33,583 nt of DNA from Gammaproteobacteria bacterium (GTDB lineage: Bacteria; Pseudomonadota; Gammaproteobacteria; Pseudomonadales; Azotimanducaceae). Shown here in pieces: positions 17,237 to 25,255 of this stretch. Every line of letters begins with the position of its first letter. Positions within the stretch are counted from its first letter, which is position 1. The translations under genes were made by a program, and so were the position numbers. Location of the stretch: assembly GCA_009840305.1 (NCBI GenBank), contig VXNY01000022.1, positions 78,042 to 111,624 of the forward strand, in the 5' to 3' direction. Under the pieces are notes generated by a model. The model saw only the letters and a program-made list of their open reading frames with translations, did no database searches and was not told the origin of the DNA.

Positions 17237-17686
17237 TTCACCGAACCGACGCCGTATACGAGTACGAATCCGTTGCCTGAAATAAGTCCAGGAGTCTTGT
17301 GATTACACCTGATTTCTAGGCGACACTGACACAAAATACCACCTCATGAAACTTTTGGGCCGCAGGTGTATATGGGTGGATTTCACTTCTCGTCATCATC
17401 TGTCATTTTAGGAAGCGAACAATTCAACGACTCTCCCAAGAACGGCAATGCGTTTGAAGAAACAGAAACACTATCTTTAATTTGACTTAGAACCACGCGT
17501 AGCCGATTAAATCGGATTTGAACGGACTCAAGGTCCTCGCACTGGTGAAGTCAAAACGAAAGGCTAGTATTCTCCGCGATCCAGACGTGGGATTACGAAC
17601 ATGTAGTCCTTCAATTGTTTGCGTAAGCTAAGGAGGTCGCACATTAGAATTTCAGACTACGAACGCAATATTCCAAGGGAACCCGA
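17237..17686. other. 450-bp divergent intergenic region before the TonB receptor
   Basis: No convincing protein gene. It contains an inverted repeat (17503-17515), a TTGACT -35-like hexamer (17482-17487) followed 17 bases later by GATTAA, a near-perfect Shine-Dalgarno sequence AAGGAGGT (about 17630-17637) and, just before the receptor, AAGGGA at an appropriate distance from the TTG start. I see no Fur box matching the usual 19-base consensus. Confidence 0.5.
17503..17515. promoter_or_regulatory. Inverted repeat near a promoter-like element upstream of the TonB receptor
   Basis: CCGATTAAATCGG is a perfect 6-base inverted repeat around one central A. It overlaps the -10 position of a possible promoter with TTGACT at 17482-17487. 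This position suits an operator. The -10 itself (GATTAA) is weak, so the promoter is tentative. Confidence 0.4.
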
Positions 17687-20248
17687 TTGACAGCTGAAAC
17701 TTGCTCCAATAGTTTTTTCAAACGAAAGTGGCCATTAAATACGAACAAATCTCCTGCATTGAAACGTTGTCGCACATACCGCGCTGGAGCTCTATTCGCA
17801 GTAGTTCTCTGTGTCGTTTCAACTATCGCTCAAGAGTCTGAAGAAGATTCAATAGAGGAAGTTGTGGTTGTTGGCAATCTAGGTAGCCTTCCTATTGAGG
17901 AAGTGGAAACGGTCTACGGGTTCGGAAAAACACTACTGCTTACGCCTCGTTCGGCCTCTTCAGTCAGCGATGAAATGATCAATCGCTTCGGCATTCGAGA
18001 CATCGATGAACTGATTGCTGTAGCTCCAGGTACTTTCACTCAGTCTTTCTTCGGAGTTGCGGGAGCGTTGGACATACGTGGTACTCCTGGTGAAACATAC
18101 TTTCGCGGAATCCGGCGATTGGATAACCCAGGCAATTATCCAACTCCTATTGGAGCTTCCGATCGCATTGACATAGTACGCGGCCCTGCTTCGCCTATAT
18201 ATGGTCCGGCTAAGATTGGAGGGTACCTAAATTTCAATCCCAAATCTGCTAGGATCGAACACACCGGTGAAATAGTTAACAAAAATATCGGTGCAGTAAG
18301 TCTGGTCGTGGGTAGTTGGGATAAATTAATTGTCACTGCAGAAACGGGCGGCGCGACACAGTTCAACAACGAAGACTTCGGTTACTACCTCTATGCTGAA
18401 GTCGAAGATTCTGAATCTTACTATCGCAACAACGACGATGAACAGACCCTGCTGCAAGCGTCATTTGACGTCGATTTAAGCGAACATGTTCACCTACAGT
18501 TCGGCGGTATGTTTCACGCATACAAGGGACAACAAAACGCCGGTTGGAATCGCCTGACCCAGGAACTTATCGATCAGGGAGTCTACGTCACAGGGCAACC
18601 GTTTCCTTTGGATACAAACGGGGATGGTTTCATTTCACACCAAGAATTCGATCTCGACGGCGACGGTTTCACTGACTTAAACCCATTCGCGGCCGGGTTG
18701 TTTCCAGGGAATTCAGCTGCGTTAGACCCCGGCACACCGGATGGTAATGTGTGTTCTATTGGCGATACGCTTATATTCGGATGCCGGCCCGACCTTCTGC
18801 GACTAGTGAATGTCGGTTCGGCAATTATTGATGGTAGCTATAGCTTGACTGCCCCCGATGACACTCTTGAGAACGACGTGATTACGCTGTATTTCGATGT
18901 AATCTGGTACCCAGAAGATCGCAACGGCTGGAAGTGGGCTAACCAGGTGTTCTTTGAGGCTTACGATAACTTGAACGAGAATGCCTACGGGTTCTCACAA
19001 TTCCATGACACTTGGGTAGTAGAAAACAAACTTGTTGCATCCAATTCTTGGCGAAGAACTAATTTGACGATTGATGTTCAACTGTCGCCTTCGCTAAGGT
19101 ACACAAATTTTGACCATGCCGACGATTTCACTAACGAGTACTTTGATCGGAGGGATCTAACACAACCAGCGGGACCTTTAGACACCCGTTTGCTGTCAAC
19201 GCAGATAGACGACGATTACACCGAATATTACATCGGTAATTACTTAGATATCGGACTAGCCGCACTAGCTGATCTCACTTGGAATAATGGGCTTAGCATA
19301 CTAGCGGGTATTCGCTGGGACACCATCGACATGGAGAGTCGGCAACCAGTAGACAAGCTGCTGTTTGCTAGTGCGAACAATTTCTGCGCGCCTCCAGGCG
19401 ATTCTTGCGTTCGCGAACAAGCTCAGAACAGTTTCGACGGTTTCTCTTGGACTCTCAGCGTCAACTATAACCTTGGATCGGGACTGATTCCCTACGCTAC
19501 TGTTTCAACGCAATCCACTGTTATTGCCGGACAAGGCGCAGAGATCACTACGGACAACATCGCAGATGGTGGTGCATTTGACACGTCCAAGTTGTTGGAG
19601 ATTGGTCTCAAAGTGAGCCTCATTGAAAATTCACTATACGGTGCTGTCGCAATCTACGAGCAGGATCGGACAGACTTTTCTGCCCAATCAATTGTTACGA
19701 ATCAAGCAACACAAACCGAGGGCGTGGAGTTCGAGATGCGCTGGGTCGTCACCGAGCAATTACTCGTCACTGTAGGTTATTCGGCAATGGAGGTGATTAA
19801 CTTGAACACTCTTAACTGGGGTTCTCGTTTCAGTTTCATTGGCTCAGATGACATACCCGGTGTCGCACCCGAGACGTTCTACGGAGGATCGCTGGTGGGC
19901 ACGGTGATCCGACCTGGTGAACGAGGCGCGCGTCGCGCCGGCATGCCGAGCACAATCGGTTCTATTACCGCAACTTATGATTTTGGTAATGGATTTGCGA
20001 TAAGCGGTAGTGCCGTCAATGTGGATTCAGTACACTCGGGATTCTCCAATTCCGTGTTACTACCCGCATATACGCTGATCAATGCCGGATTGGTAGTAGA
20101 GAAAGGTAAGTGGATGCTAACTGCCACCGCTAAAAATCTATCCGACGAGCGTTATTTCAGATCGAATTTCCCAAACCTATTTGGGGGCGCGATCGTACTA
20201 CCCGAGCTACCTAGGAACTTTCAGACTCGCGTACAGTATTCTTGGTAG
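17687..20248 (+). CDS. TonB-dependent receptor with an embedded EF-hand loop
   Basis: Outer-membrane active-transport barrel driven by TonB. A long basic N-region and signal peptide end near STIAQ (about residue 49). EEVVVVGNLGSL is the TonB-box region. The plug follows at about 70-205 (SSVSDEMINRFGIRDIDELIAVAPG, LDIRGTPGETYFRGIRR, DRIDIVRGPASPIYGPAKIGGYLNF). The rest is the barrel, ending in aromatic W (VQYSW). Residues 309-320 are a canonical EF-hand loop (DTNGDGFISHQE) followed at once by DLDGDGFTDL, in what should be an extracellular loop, with a Cys pair at VCSIGDTLIFGC. The plug resembles siderophore receptors, but the ligand is unknown. The start is TTG with AAGGGA upstream. It is 16 bases from convergent adk. 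Confidence 0.9.
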   Translation: MTAETCSNSFFKRKWPLNTNKSPALKRCRTYRAGALFAVVLCVVSTIAQESEEDSIEEVVVVGNLGSLPIEEVETVYGFGKTLLLTPRSASSVSDEMINRFGIRDIDELIAVAPGTFTQSFFGVAGALDIRGTPGETYFRGIRRLDNPGNYPTPIGASDRIDIVRGPASPIYGPAKIGGYLNFNPKSARIEHTGEIVNKNIGAVSLVVGSWDKLIVTAETGGATQFNNEDFGYYLYAEVEDSESYYRNNDDEQTLLQASFDVDLSEHVHLQFGGMFHAYKGQQNAGWNRLTQELIDQGVYVTGQPFPLDTNGDGFISHQEFDLDGDGFTDLNPFAAGLFPGNSAALDPGTPDGNVCSIGDTLIFGCRPDLLRLVNVGSAIIDGSYSLTAPDDTLENDVITLYFDVIWYPEDRNGWKWANQVFFEAYDNLNENAYGFSQFHDTWVVENKLVASNSWRRTNLTIDVQLSPSLRYTNFDHADDFTNEYFDRRDLTQPAGPLDTRLLSTQIDDDYTEYYIGNYLDIGLAALADLTWNNGLSILAGIRWDTIDMESRQPVDKLLFASANNFCAPPGDSCVREQAQNSFDGFSWTLSVNYNLGSGLIPYATVSTQSTVIAGQGAEITTDNIADGGAFDTSKLLEIGLKVSLIENSLYGAVAIYEQDRTDFSAQSIVTNQATQTEGVEFEMRWVVTEQLLVTVGYSAMEVINLNTLNWGSRFSFIGSDDIPGVAPETFYGGSLVGTVIRPGERGARRAGMPSTIGSITATYDFGNGFAISGSAVNVDSVHSGFSNSVLLPAYTLINAGLVVEKGKWMLTATAKNLSDERYFRSNFPNLFGGAIVLPELPRNFQTRVQYSW

Positions 20249-20264
20249 CTTCAACAATAAGACT

Positions 20265-20909
20265 CTAGGCGTTGACCGCGATGAGTCGTTCCCTAATGCG
20301 ACTTCGAATTTCTTCAACCGCGGCATTTCCGTCAACTTCGAAATATCGAACACCACTGTTCTTGTAGTAATCAATGAGTGGAGCAGTTTGTTCCCGGTAA
20401 ACATCTAAACGAGATCGTACCACAGCTTCGCTGTCGTCGTGACGTTGTATTAGTGGCTGCCAAGTCTCGTCATCAAGATTGTCAACTTTTGGTGGATTGA
20501 ATTCGATGTGATAGATTCGACCACTTGCTTCGTGCACTCGACGACCAGAAATTCGACGCACAATGAGTTCATCAGATAGCTGGAGTTCAAAAACAACATC
20601 CACAGAAATGTTCGCTTCATTCATTCCATCGGCTTGTCCGACTGTACGCGGGAATCCATCGAACAAGCAACCAGTTTCACAATCTGGTTGACTTAATCGC
20701 TCTCGTACTAGTCCAAGAATCACCTCATCGGGAACCAGTTCCCCGCGTGCCATTATTCCTTGAGCTTCTAGGCCTAGTTTAGTGCCTTCAGCGATCGCGC
20801 TACGCAGCATGTCGCCGGTGGAAATTTGTGGTATGTTGCGATCCTGACAAATGAACTGCGCCTGTGTGCCCTTACCGGCTCCAGGAGGTCCTAAGAAAAC
20901 TATTCTCAA
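20265..20909 (-). CDS. adk: Adenylate kinase
   Basis: Interconverts ATP + AMP and 2 ADP. P-loop GPPGAGKGTQ at residues 7-16; TGDMLRSAI and GFPRTVGQADGM for AMP binding; the long-form LID starts at GRRVHEASGRIYHIEFNPPK and has no zinc cysteines, as in E. coli. Length 214 is identical to E. coli Adk. The start is TTG with AAGG about ten bases before. It lies 12 bases after relA in the same direction, an unusual place for this gene and perhaps meaningful, since RelA releases AMP. Confidence 0.96.
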   Translation of the reverse strand: MRIVFLGPPGAGKGTQAQFICQDRNIPQISTGDMLRSAIAEGTKLGLEAQGIMARGELVPDEVILGLVRERLSQPDCETGCLFDGFPRTVGQADGMNEANISVDVVFELQLSDELIVRRISGRRVHEASGRIYHIEFNPPKVDNLDDETWQPLIQRHDDSEAVVRSRLDVYREQTAPLIDYYKNSGVRYFEVDGNAAVEEIRSRIRERLIAVNA

Positions 20910-20921
20910 ACTCGCGCGGCC

Positions 20922-22901
20922 TTATTCCGACGGAGTTTCTTCATCGTGTCGTTTCACATCTACAACATCGGGAACCGCGCGTAATCGATTGATCACGTTA
21001 CGCATACTCTCCAAGCCGTCGACTTCAACCTTCAAGCGCAACAAAGCTGGTTCTCCAGGCACCGGTGCGTGGATATGAGCGCCGACGACATTAATAGACA
21101 TAGCAGCCAAAGCAAACGTAATATCTAGTAGCAGTTGTGGCCGGTCAGTTGCGTAGACCGCGAGTTCTTCTACGATCCTTTCTGGTTTGTCGGGTTCGGG
21201 TTGTACTACCTCGGTATCTGTGTCGGCTGGTGTAGCCAAACGCATGGGAAGCAATTCACGAACTGGTTGATCACCGACTGCGACCGCGATATACATTTCT
21301 TCCACATTCGAGTAGTTGAACGCATGGGCGAGCGAATCCATATCGACTTCGATCTTCATTCGCTGACACTCTTCTTCCAACCAGGCCTTCCCTTCACGCG
21401 CGTTGGTGTCTGCTAGTTCTTCACGGAAATAGTTCTGAATGCTTTTACGTACGCGTGAGGTACGTACATACCCTAACTCTTCATCTAACCACTGACGCTG
21501 CGGAGTCGCGCGTGGTGAAGTGATTACCTCCACTACTTGACCAGTTTCTAAAGGTTGATTCAGTGGTTTTTGCTGGCCATTGACTTTTACCCCACAGCAA
21601 TGATTACCGATGTCAGTGTGTATGCGGTAGGCAAAGTCTACCGCAGTTGACCCCGCGGGTAGATCAATAACGTGCCCTTTTGGTGTCGAGATGTAAATAC
21701 GTTCTGGCGCTTCCAAACGTCGGGTAACGTCGATGAATAGATTTTCGGAATACATTTCATCCTGCCAGTGCAGGACTTCTCGCATCCAGTCGATCTTGCC
21801 CATTTTGAATGCTTCATCCACGTCCTTGTAAGCCCAATGGGCACAGACGCCGAACTCAGCTTCTTCGTGCATCTTGTAAGTGCGGATTTGTACTTCAAGA
21901 TTGCGTCCTCGAGGACCTACTACGGCGGTGTGCAATGAACGATAACCGTTCGCTTTGGGGTTCGCGATGTAGTCGTCAAATGCTTCAGAAATCGCGGGCC
22001 AGGAAGTGTGTACAACCCCTAGCACGGAGTAACACTCAGACACTTCGTTAACGACAACTCTCACAGCTTCGGCATCGTATACGGTGTCGAATGAAATCTT
22101 TTTCTCATTCATTTTCCGCCAGATTCCATAGACGTTTTTTGCTCGACCCGATACCTCTGTTTTGAGTCCTCGCCTATTCAATCGCCACTGCAGATCTTCA
22201 CACACTGCTTCGACTTGTTTCTCGCGCTCCACACGACGGTCCTTAAAACCAGCTACGATTTCACGGTAATCATTGGGATGTAAATAGGAGAACGCTAAAT
22301 CTTCAAGCATCCACTTCAATTGCCACACACCAAGGCGGCTGGCTAGCGGACAATAAAACTCCATTACTTCCTTTGCGACTTTCTTTCTATATCGTTCCTC
22401 TTGTTCCTTCGCGAACTGCATCGCGACTAAGCGTTCGGATAACTTCAAAACTGCAACTCGAGGATCATCAATCAGCGCAATCAACATGTGTCGAACGTTC
22501 TTTCTATGATCACGAGATTGTCGATCAAGGAAAGGTGCGCTGGTTTCTGCCACATCGTCTGCTTGCGCCATGCGATCTAACGCGGTAACGAGCTTCAGTA
22601 CGCTTGCTTCCTCAAACTGTACGAGTTTGTCTTCGGACTCGCGATTAGCATAAAAAAGAGCTCCCGCAAGTACGACGGGGGTATCAACGTTCAGTTGCAG
22701 CAATAGATTTGCAAGGTACGATGCTTTTTCTTTGTCAGGTGACTTTGTGACCTGTTTTTCCACTTCTAAAGTAGTCGCCCGATCGCGAGTGTCGCGACGG
22801 ACGAGCGCTGACACCCAATCTTGTGTTTGAAGTTTCTTGAGCTCTTCAGTGTCAAAAATTCTCTTGGGAGTGGTACCTCGCTTACGGAGAGGGGTAAACA
22901 T
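20922..22901 (-). CDS. relA: RelA-type (p)ppGpp synthetase lacking the zinc-finger domain
   Basis: Ribosome-linked stringent-response enzyme moving pyrophosphate from ATP to GDP/GTP. The hydrolase-like domain (about 20-200) lacks the HD motif, as in RelA. The synthetase (about 240-360) shows GRAKNVYGIWRKMNEK, D276 in VYDAEAVR, ANPKANGYRSLHT and EVQIRTYKMHEEAEFGVCAHW. TGS lies at about 402-463 (YISTPKGHVIDLPAGSTAVDFAYRI), a helical part at about 464-550 (QWLDEELGYVRTSRVR) and the ACT domain at 579-650 (DRPQLLLDITFALAAMSINVVG). Between them only a Pro/Asp/Glu-rich linker is found: the cysteine-containing zinc-finger domain, CCQPIPGD in E. coli, is missing. Length 659 against 744 fits that loss. 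The RelA signature EXDD reads AFDD at 307-310. It sits between recO and adk. Confidence 0.9.
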   Translation of the reverse strand: MFTPLRKRGTTPKRIFDTEELKKLQTQDWVSALVRRDTRDRATTLEVEKQVTKSPDKEKASYLANLLLQLNVDTPVVLAGALFYANRESEDKLVQFEEASVLKLVTALDRMAQADDVAETSAPFLDRQSRDHRKNVRHMLIALIDDPRVAVLKLSERLVAMQFAKEQEERYRKKVAKEVMEFYCPLASRLGVWQLKWMLEDLAFSYLHPNDYREIVAGFKDRRVEREKQVEAVCEDLQWRLNRRGLKTEVSGRAKNVYGIWRKMNEKKISFDTVYDAEAVRVVVNEVSECYSVLGVVHTSWPAISEAFDDYIANPKANGYRSLHTAVVGPRGRNLEVQIRTYKMHEEAEFGVCAHWAYKDVDEAFKMGKIDWMREVLHWQDEMYSENLFIDVTRRLEAPERIYISTPKGHVIDLPAGSTAVDFAYRIHTDIGNHCCGVKVNGQQKPLNQPLETGQVVEVITSPRATPQRQWLDEELGYVRTSRVRKSIQNYFREELADTNAREGKAWLEEECQRMKIEVDMDSLAHAFNYSNVEEMYIAVAVGDQPVRELLPMRLATPADTDTEVVQPEPDKPERIVEELAVYATDRPQLLLDITFALAAMSINVVGAHIHAPVPGEPALLRLKVEVDGLESMRNVINRLRAVPDVVDVKRHDEETPSE

Positions 22902-22917
22902 AGAAATTCAGCTCGTG

Positions 22918-23607
22918 TTACACAAAACTTTGAAACAAGGCGCGCGATACCAACGGTTGCTCACCGATAAAGTCCTGTAATGCTGTGCGCAGTACAAGCT
23001 TAGCTGCCTGCCGGGAAGCCGAGGTCGAGTAATCGTCTTTCGCCACGGCCAACAACGAAGATCCTTTCATCCCACCCGTCGCGTTGTTTGGTAATCGTTG
23101 AAAACCTTGTTGAGGGCGGAATTGGTAAGACTGCTTTGGATCAATAGGATTGCCTTGCGGCATTTCACGGTCAAATTGAACGGCTAAACCCAAGGATTCT
23201 AGCAGTCCACGTTCGAAGGATCGTAGAGGTGGTTCTAAGTCTTCGTTGTCTTGTAACGCGTAGAGAGCGCTGAGATAGCGATCGAAGAGCCCAGACACAA
23301 GTTGCTTAGATCGAGTCGTTCGCATGACGAGTTCGTTCAAATACAACCCGGAAAACAGACCCCGACCTGAAAGTCGATAGGTATCGACAGGTTCACAATG
23401 TGATACATTTACGAGTTCGTTTCGACCACGCCAGGAAAGTTCATATTTGACAAAGAGTTCAGCTCGAGACGCAGCCGATGCACTCTGACGCAATACTCCG
23501 CTAACTCGACCATGGCTAGCGGTCAACAATTCCACAATCGTACGTGAATCTGAATAGGGTCGTCGGTGTAACAGGACACCGCGATCTTTGGTACCGGACG
23601 CGATCAT
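22918..23607 (-). CDS. recO: DNA repair protein RecO
   Basis: RecFOR-pathway mediator that anneals strands and loads RecA onto SSB-coated DNA. The N-terminal OB fold shows the family pattern: GVLLHRRPYSDSRTIVELLTASHGRVSGVLRQSAS. The helical part includes GLYLNELVMR and RSFERGLLESLG. The C-terminal zinc cysteines are absent, as in most gammaproteobacterial RecO. Length 229 is usual. The ATG overlaps the era stop (ATGA). In E. coli recO follows era and precedes pdxJ; here relA takes that place. Confidence 0.93.
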   Translation of the reverse strand: MIASGTKDRGVLLHRRPYSDSRTIVELLTASHGRVSGVLRQSASAASRAELFVKYELSWRGRNELVNVSHCEPVDTYRLSGRGLFSGLYLNELVMRTTRSKQLVSGLFDRYLSALYALQDNEDLEPPLRSFERGLLESLGLAVQFDREMPQGNPIDPKQSYQFRPQQGFQRLPNNATGGMKGSSLLAVAKDDYSTSASRQAAKLVLRTALQDFIGEQPLVSRALFQSFV

Positions 23608-24509
23608 TGATATCCGAGCGCCGCTAACTGTACTCTTTCATCGGTCCAACCCGGGCGTGTTTTTACGAGCAAGTTCAAAAAAACTTGACGTTCAAGTAGC
23701 AGTTCTATTGACTTGCGCGCCGCGGTGCCGATGGACTTCAATCGCTCGCCACCCTTCCCGATCACGATACCCTTTTGACTCGTTTTTTCCACGTAGATTA
23801 CTGCATCGATATGCGTGATGTTTTCTTCGTCGGTGTAGTTTTCCACTGCAACCGCGGTGCGGTAAGGTAGTTCATCGCCTAGTTGTCTAACGACCTTTTC
23901 CCGCAGCATTTCTCCGACTAAGAACCGTAACGAACGATCTGTGATTTCATCATCGGGAAACATTTTTGGTTGTGCAGGTAACCACTTGGCAAGCTGTTCA
24001 ACGACGATGTCCAACCCGCGGTTTTTCAATGCTGAAATCGGAATTATTTCTTGGTAGTTGTATTGCTTGCTAGCCTCTTCAAGAACTGGAATGATCCTCG
24101 ACTTGGGGTGTATTTGGTCAACTTTGTTGAGTACGCAGAACACTCGTTCTACTTCGGCAGCTTCAAGGTGTTGAACCACGCGTTGGTCAGCTTCAAGCCA
24201 TCCGGCCGCGTCGATGACATGCAAACAAAGGTCCACTTCCCGTAGTATTCCAATTGCTTGTTGGTTCATGTACCGATTCATCTCGTTATCCGCACCCTTG
24301 TGCAGCTCATGCATACCAGGGGTATCCACGAAAATCATCTGCGTATTGTCTATGGTGTAGATACCCAATATTCGTTGGCGTGTCGTCTGTGGCTTGCGCG
24401 AAGTAATACTGAGTTTGGTTCCCAGAATGTGATTCAATAGCGTCGATTTGCCTACATTGGGACGACCTACAATCGCGACATATCCTGTTCGGTCAGTACT
24501 CGCGTTCAT
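23604..24509 (-). CDS. era: GTPase Era
   Basis: Essential GTPase that binds the 3' end of 16S rRNA and helps 30S maturation. G1 is GRPNVGKST, G2 region KPQTTRQRILGI, G3 DTPGMHEL, G4 NKVDQI, G5 SALKN. A C-terminal KH RNA-binding domain contains VEKTSQKGIVIGKGGERLKSIG. Length 301 equals E. coli Era. It is coupled to rnc and recO by 4-base overlaps at both ends. Confidence 0.97.
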   Translation of the reverse strand: MNASTDRTGYVAIVGRPNVGKSTLLNHILGTKLSITSRKPQTTRQRILGIYTIDNTQMIFVDTPGMHELHKGADNEMNRYMNQQAIGILREVDLCLHVIDAAGWLEADQRVVQHLEAAEVERVFCVLNKVDQIHPKSRIIPVLEEASKQYNYQEIIPISALKNRGLDIVVEQLAKWLPAQPKMFPDDEITDRSLRFLVGEMLREKVVRQLGDELPYRTAVAVENYTDEENITHIDAVIYVEKTSQKGIVIGKGGERLKSIGTAARKSIELLLERQVFLNLLVKTRPGWTDERVQLAALGYQ

Positions 24510-25186
24510 AAGGGAACCAGCCTGAGCATTTCAATTGCTGCAGCGGTCTCGGCTTCTTTTCGCGTCGCACCAGTACCCTCAGTTTTAAGTTCCAAAGCAT
24601 TGACCACACACTGCACATTGACTGTTGCGTCGTTGTGGCGTGCGTTGGTATCGGAACTCATGACTTCGTAGCTTGGGAGCTCACCTAGTTGTTGCATTAA
24701 GCGCTCTTGCAACAGAGTTTTGGGGTGTTTATGGATGGGGAGATGAGGTACGATGTGGGTAAACACTACATCGCGAACTGTCGCTAAGGAACTATCGAGA
24801 TAGACCGCAGCCAAAAGTGCTTCCATTGCGCCAGCAAGGCTGGAATTTGAATGTCCGCCTCCATCTCGTCTTGCGCCTTTACCTAACAGCATACACTCGT
24901 CTAAACCAAGATTACGCGCAATCTCCGCAAGGTGCACATTGTTCTCACATTCAATTCGTTGTTGAGTGAGCGTACCTGGATCGGCAGACGGCAGCGTATG
25001 GAAGAGTTCATCCGACAATATAAGACGCAACACCGAGTCGCCGAGAAATTCCAACCGCACGTTGTTGGTAGCAGAAAAACTGGAATGAGTCAACGCTAAT
25101 TTAAGATACTGAGTGTTCGAAAACGTATATCCGAGTCGCTCTTGTAGTGCTTCGAGAGTCTTGACATCATGCGGATTAGAAGCCAT
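24506..25186 (-). CDS. rnc: Ribonuclease III
   Basis: Double-strand-specific endoribonuclease processing rRNA precursors and other structured RNAs. The catalytic signature is RLEFLGDSVLRLILSDEL with its acidic residues; the second acidic pair is in GAMEALLAAVYLDSS. A C-terminal dsRNA-binding domain starts near HPKTLLQERLMQQLG and ends ATRKEAETAAAIEMLRL. Length 226 matches E. coli. It leads the rnc-era-recO run; lepA and lepB, usually just upstream, are not here. No good ribosome binding site is visible before the ATG. Confidence 0.97.
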   Translation of the reverse strand: MASNPHDVKTLEALQERLGYTFSNTQYLKLALTHSSFSATNNVRLEFLGDSVLRLILSDELFHTLPSADPGTLTQQRIECENNVHLAEIARNLGLDECMLLGKGARRDGGGHSNSSLAGAMEALLAAVYLDSSLATVRDVVFTHIVPHLPIHKHPKTLLQERLMQQLGELPSYEVMSSDTNARHNDATVNVQCVVNALELKTEGTGATRKEAETAAAIEMLRLVPL

Positions 25187-25215
25187 TAGTGGTGTCTGTT
25201 GATTCGATTCGTACT

Positions 25216-25235
25216 AACTCACTCGCTCGTGAGTT
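25216..25235. other. Perfect 7-bp hairpin upstream of rnc
   Basis: AACTCAC and GTGAGTT flank a 6-base loop (25223-25228), between the permease stop and the rnc start. No T-run follows on the minus strand, so an intrinsic terminator is not supported. It is in the 5' leader of rnc if transcription starts above it. In E. coli RNase III cuts a hairpin in its own leader; this stem is shorter than those substrates. Confidence 0.35.
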
Positions 25236-25255
25236 CTAGCGCGGATAACAGAGTA

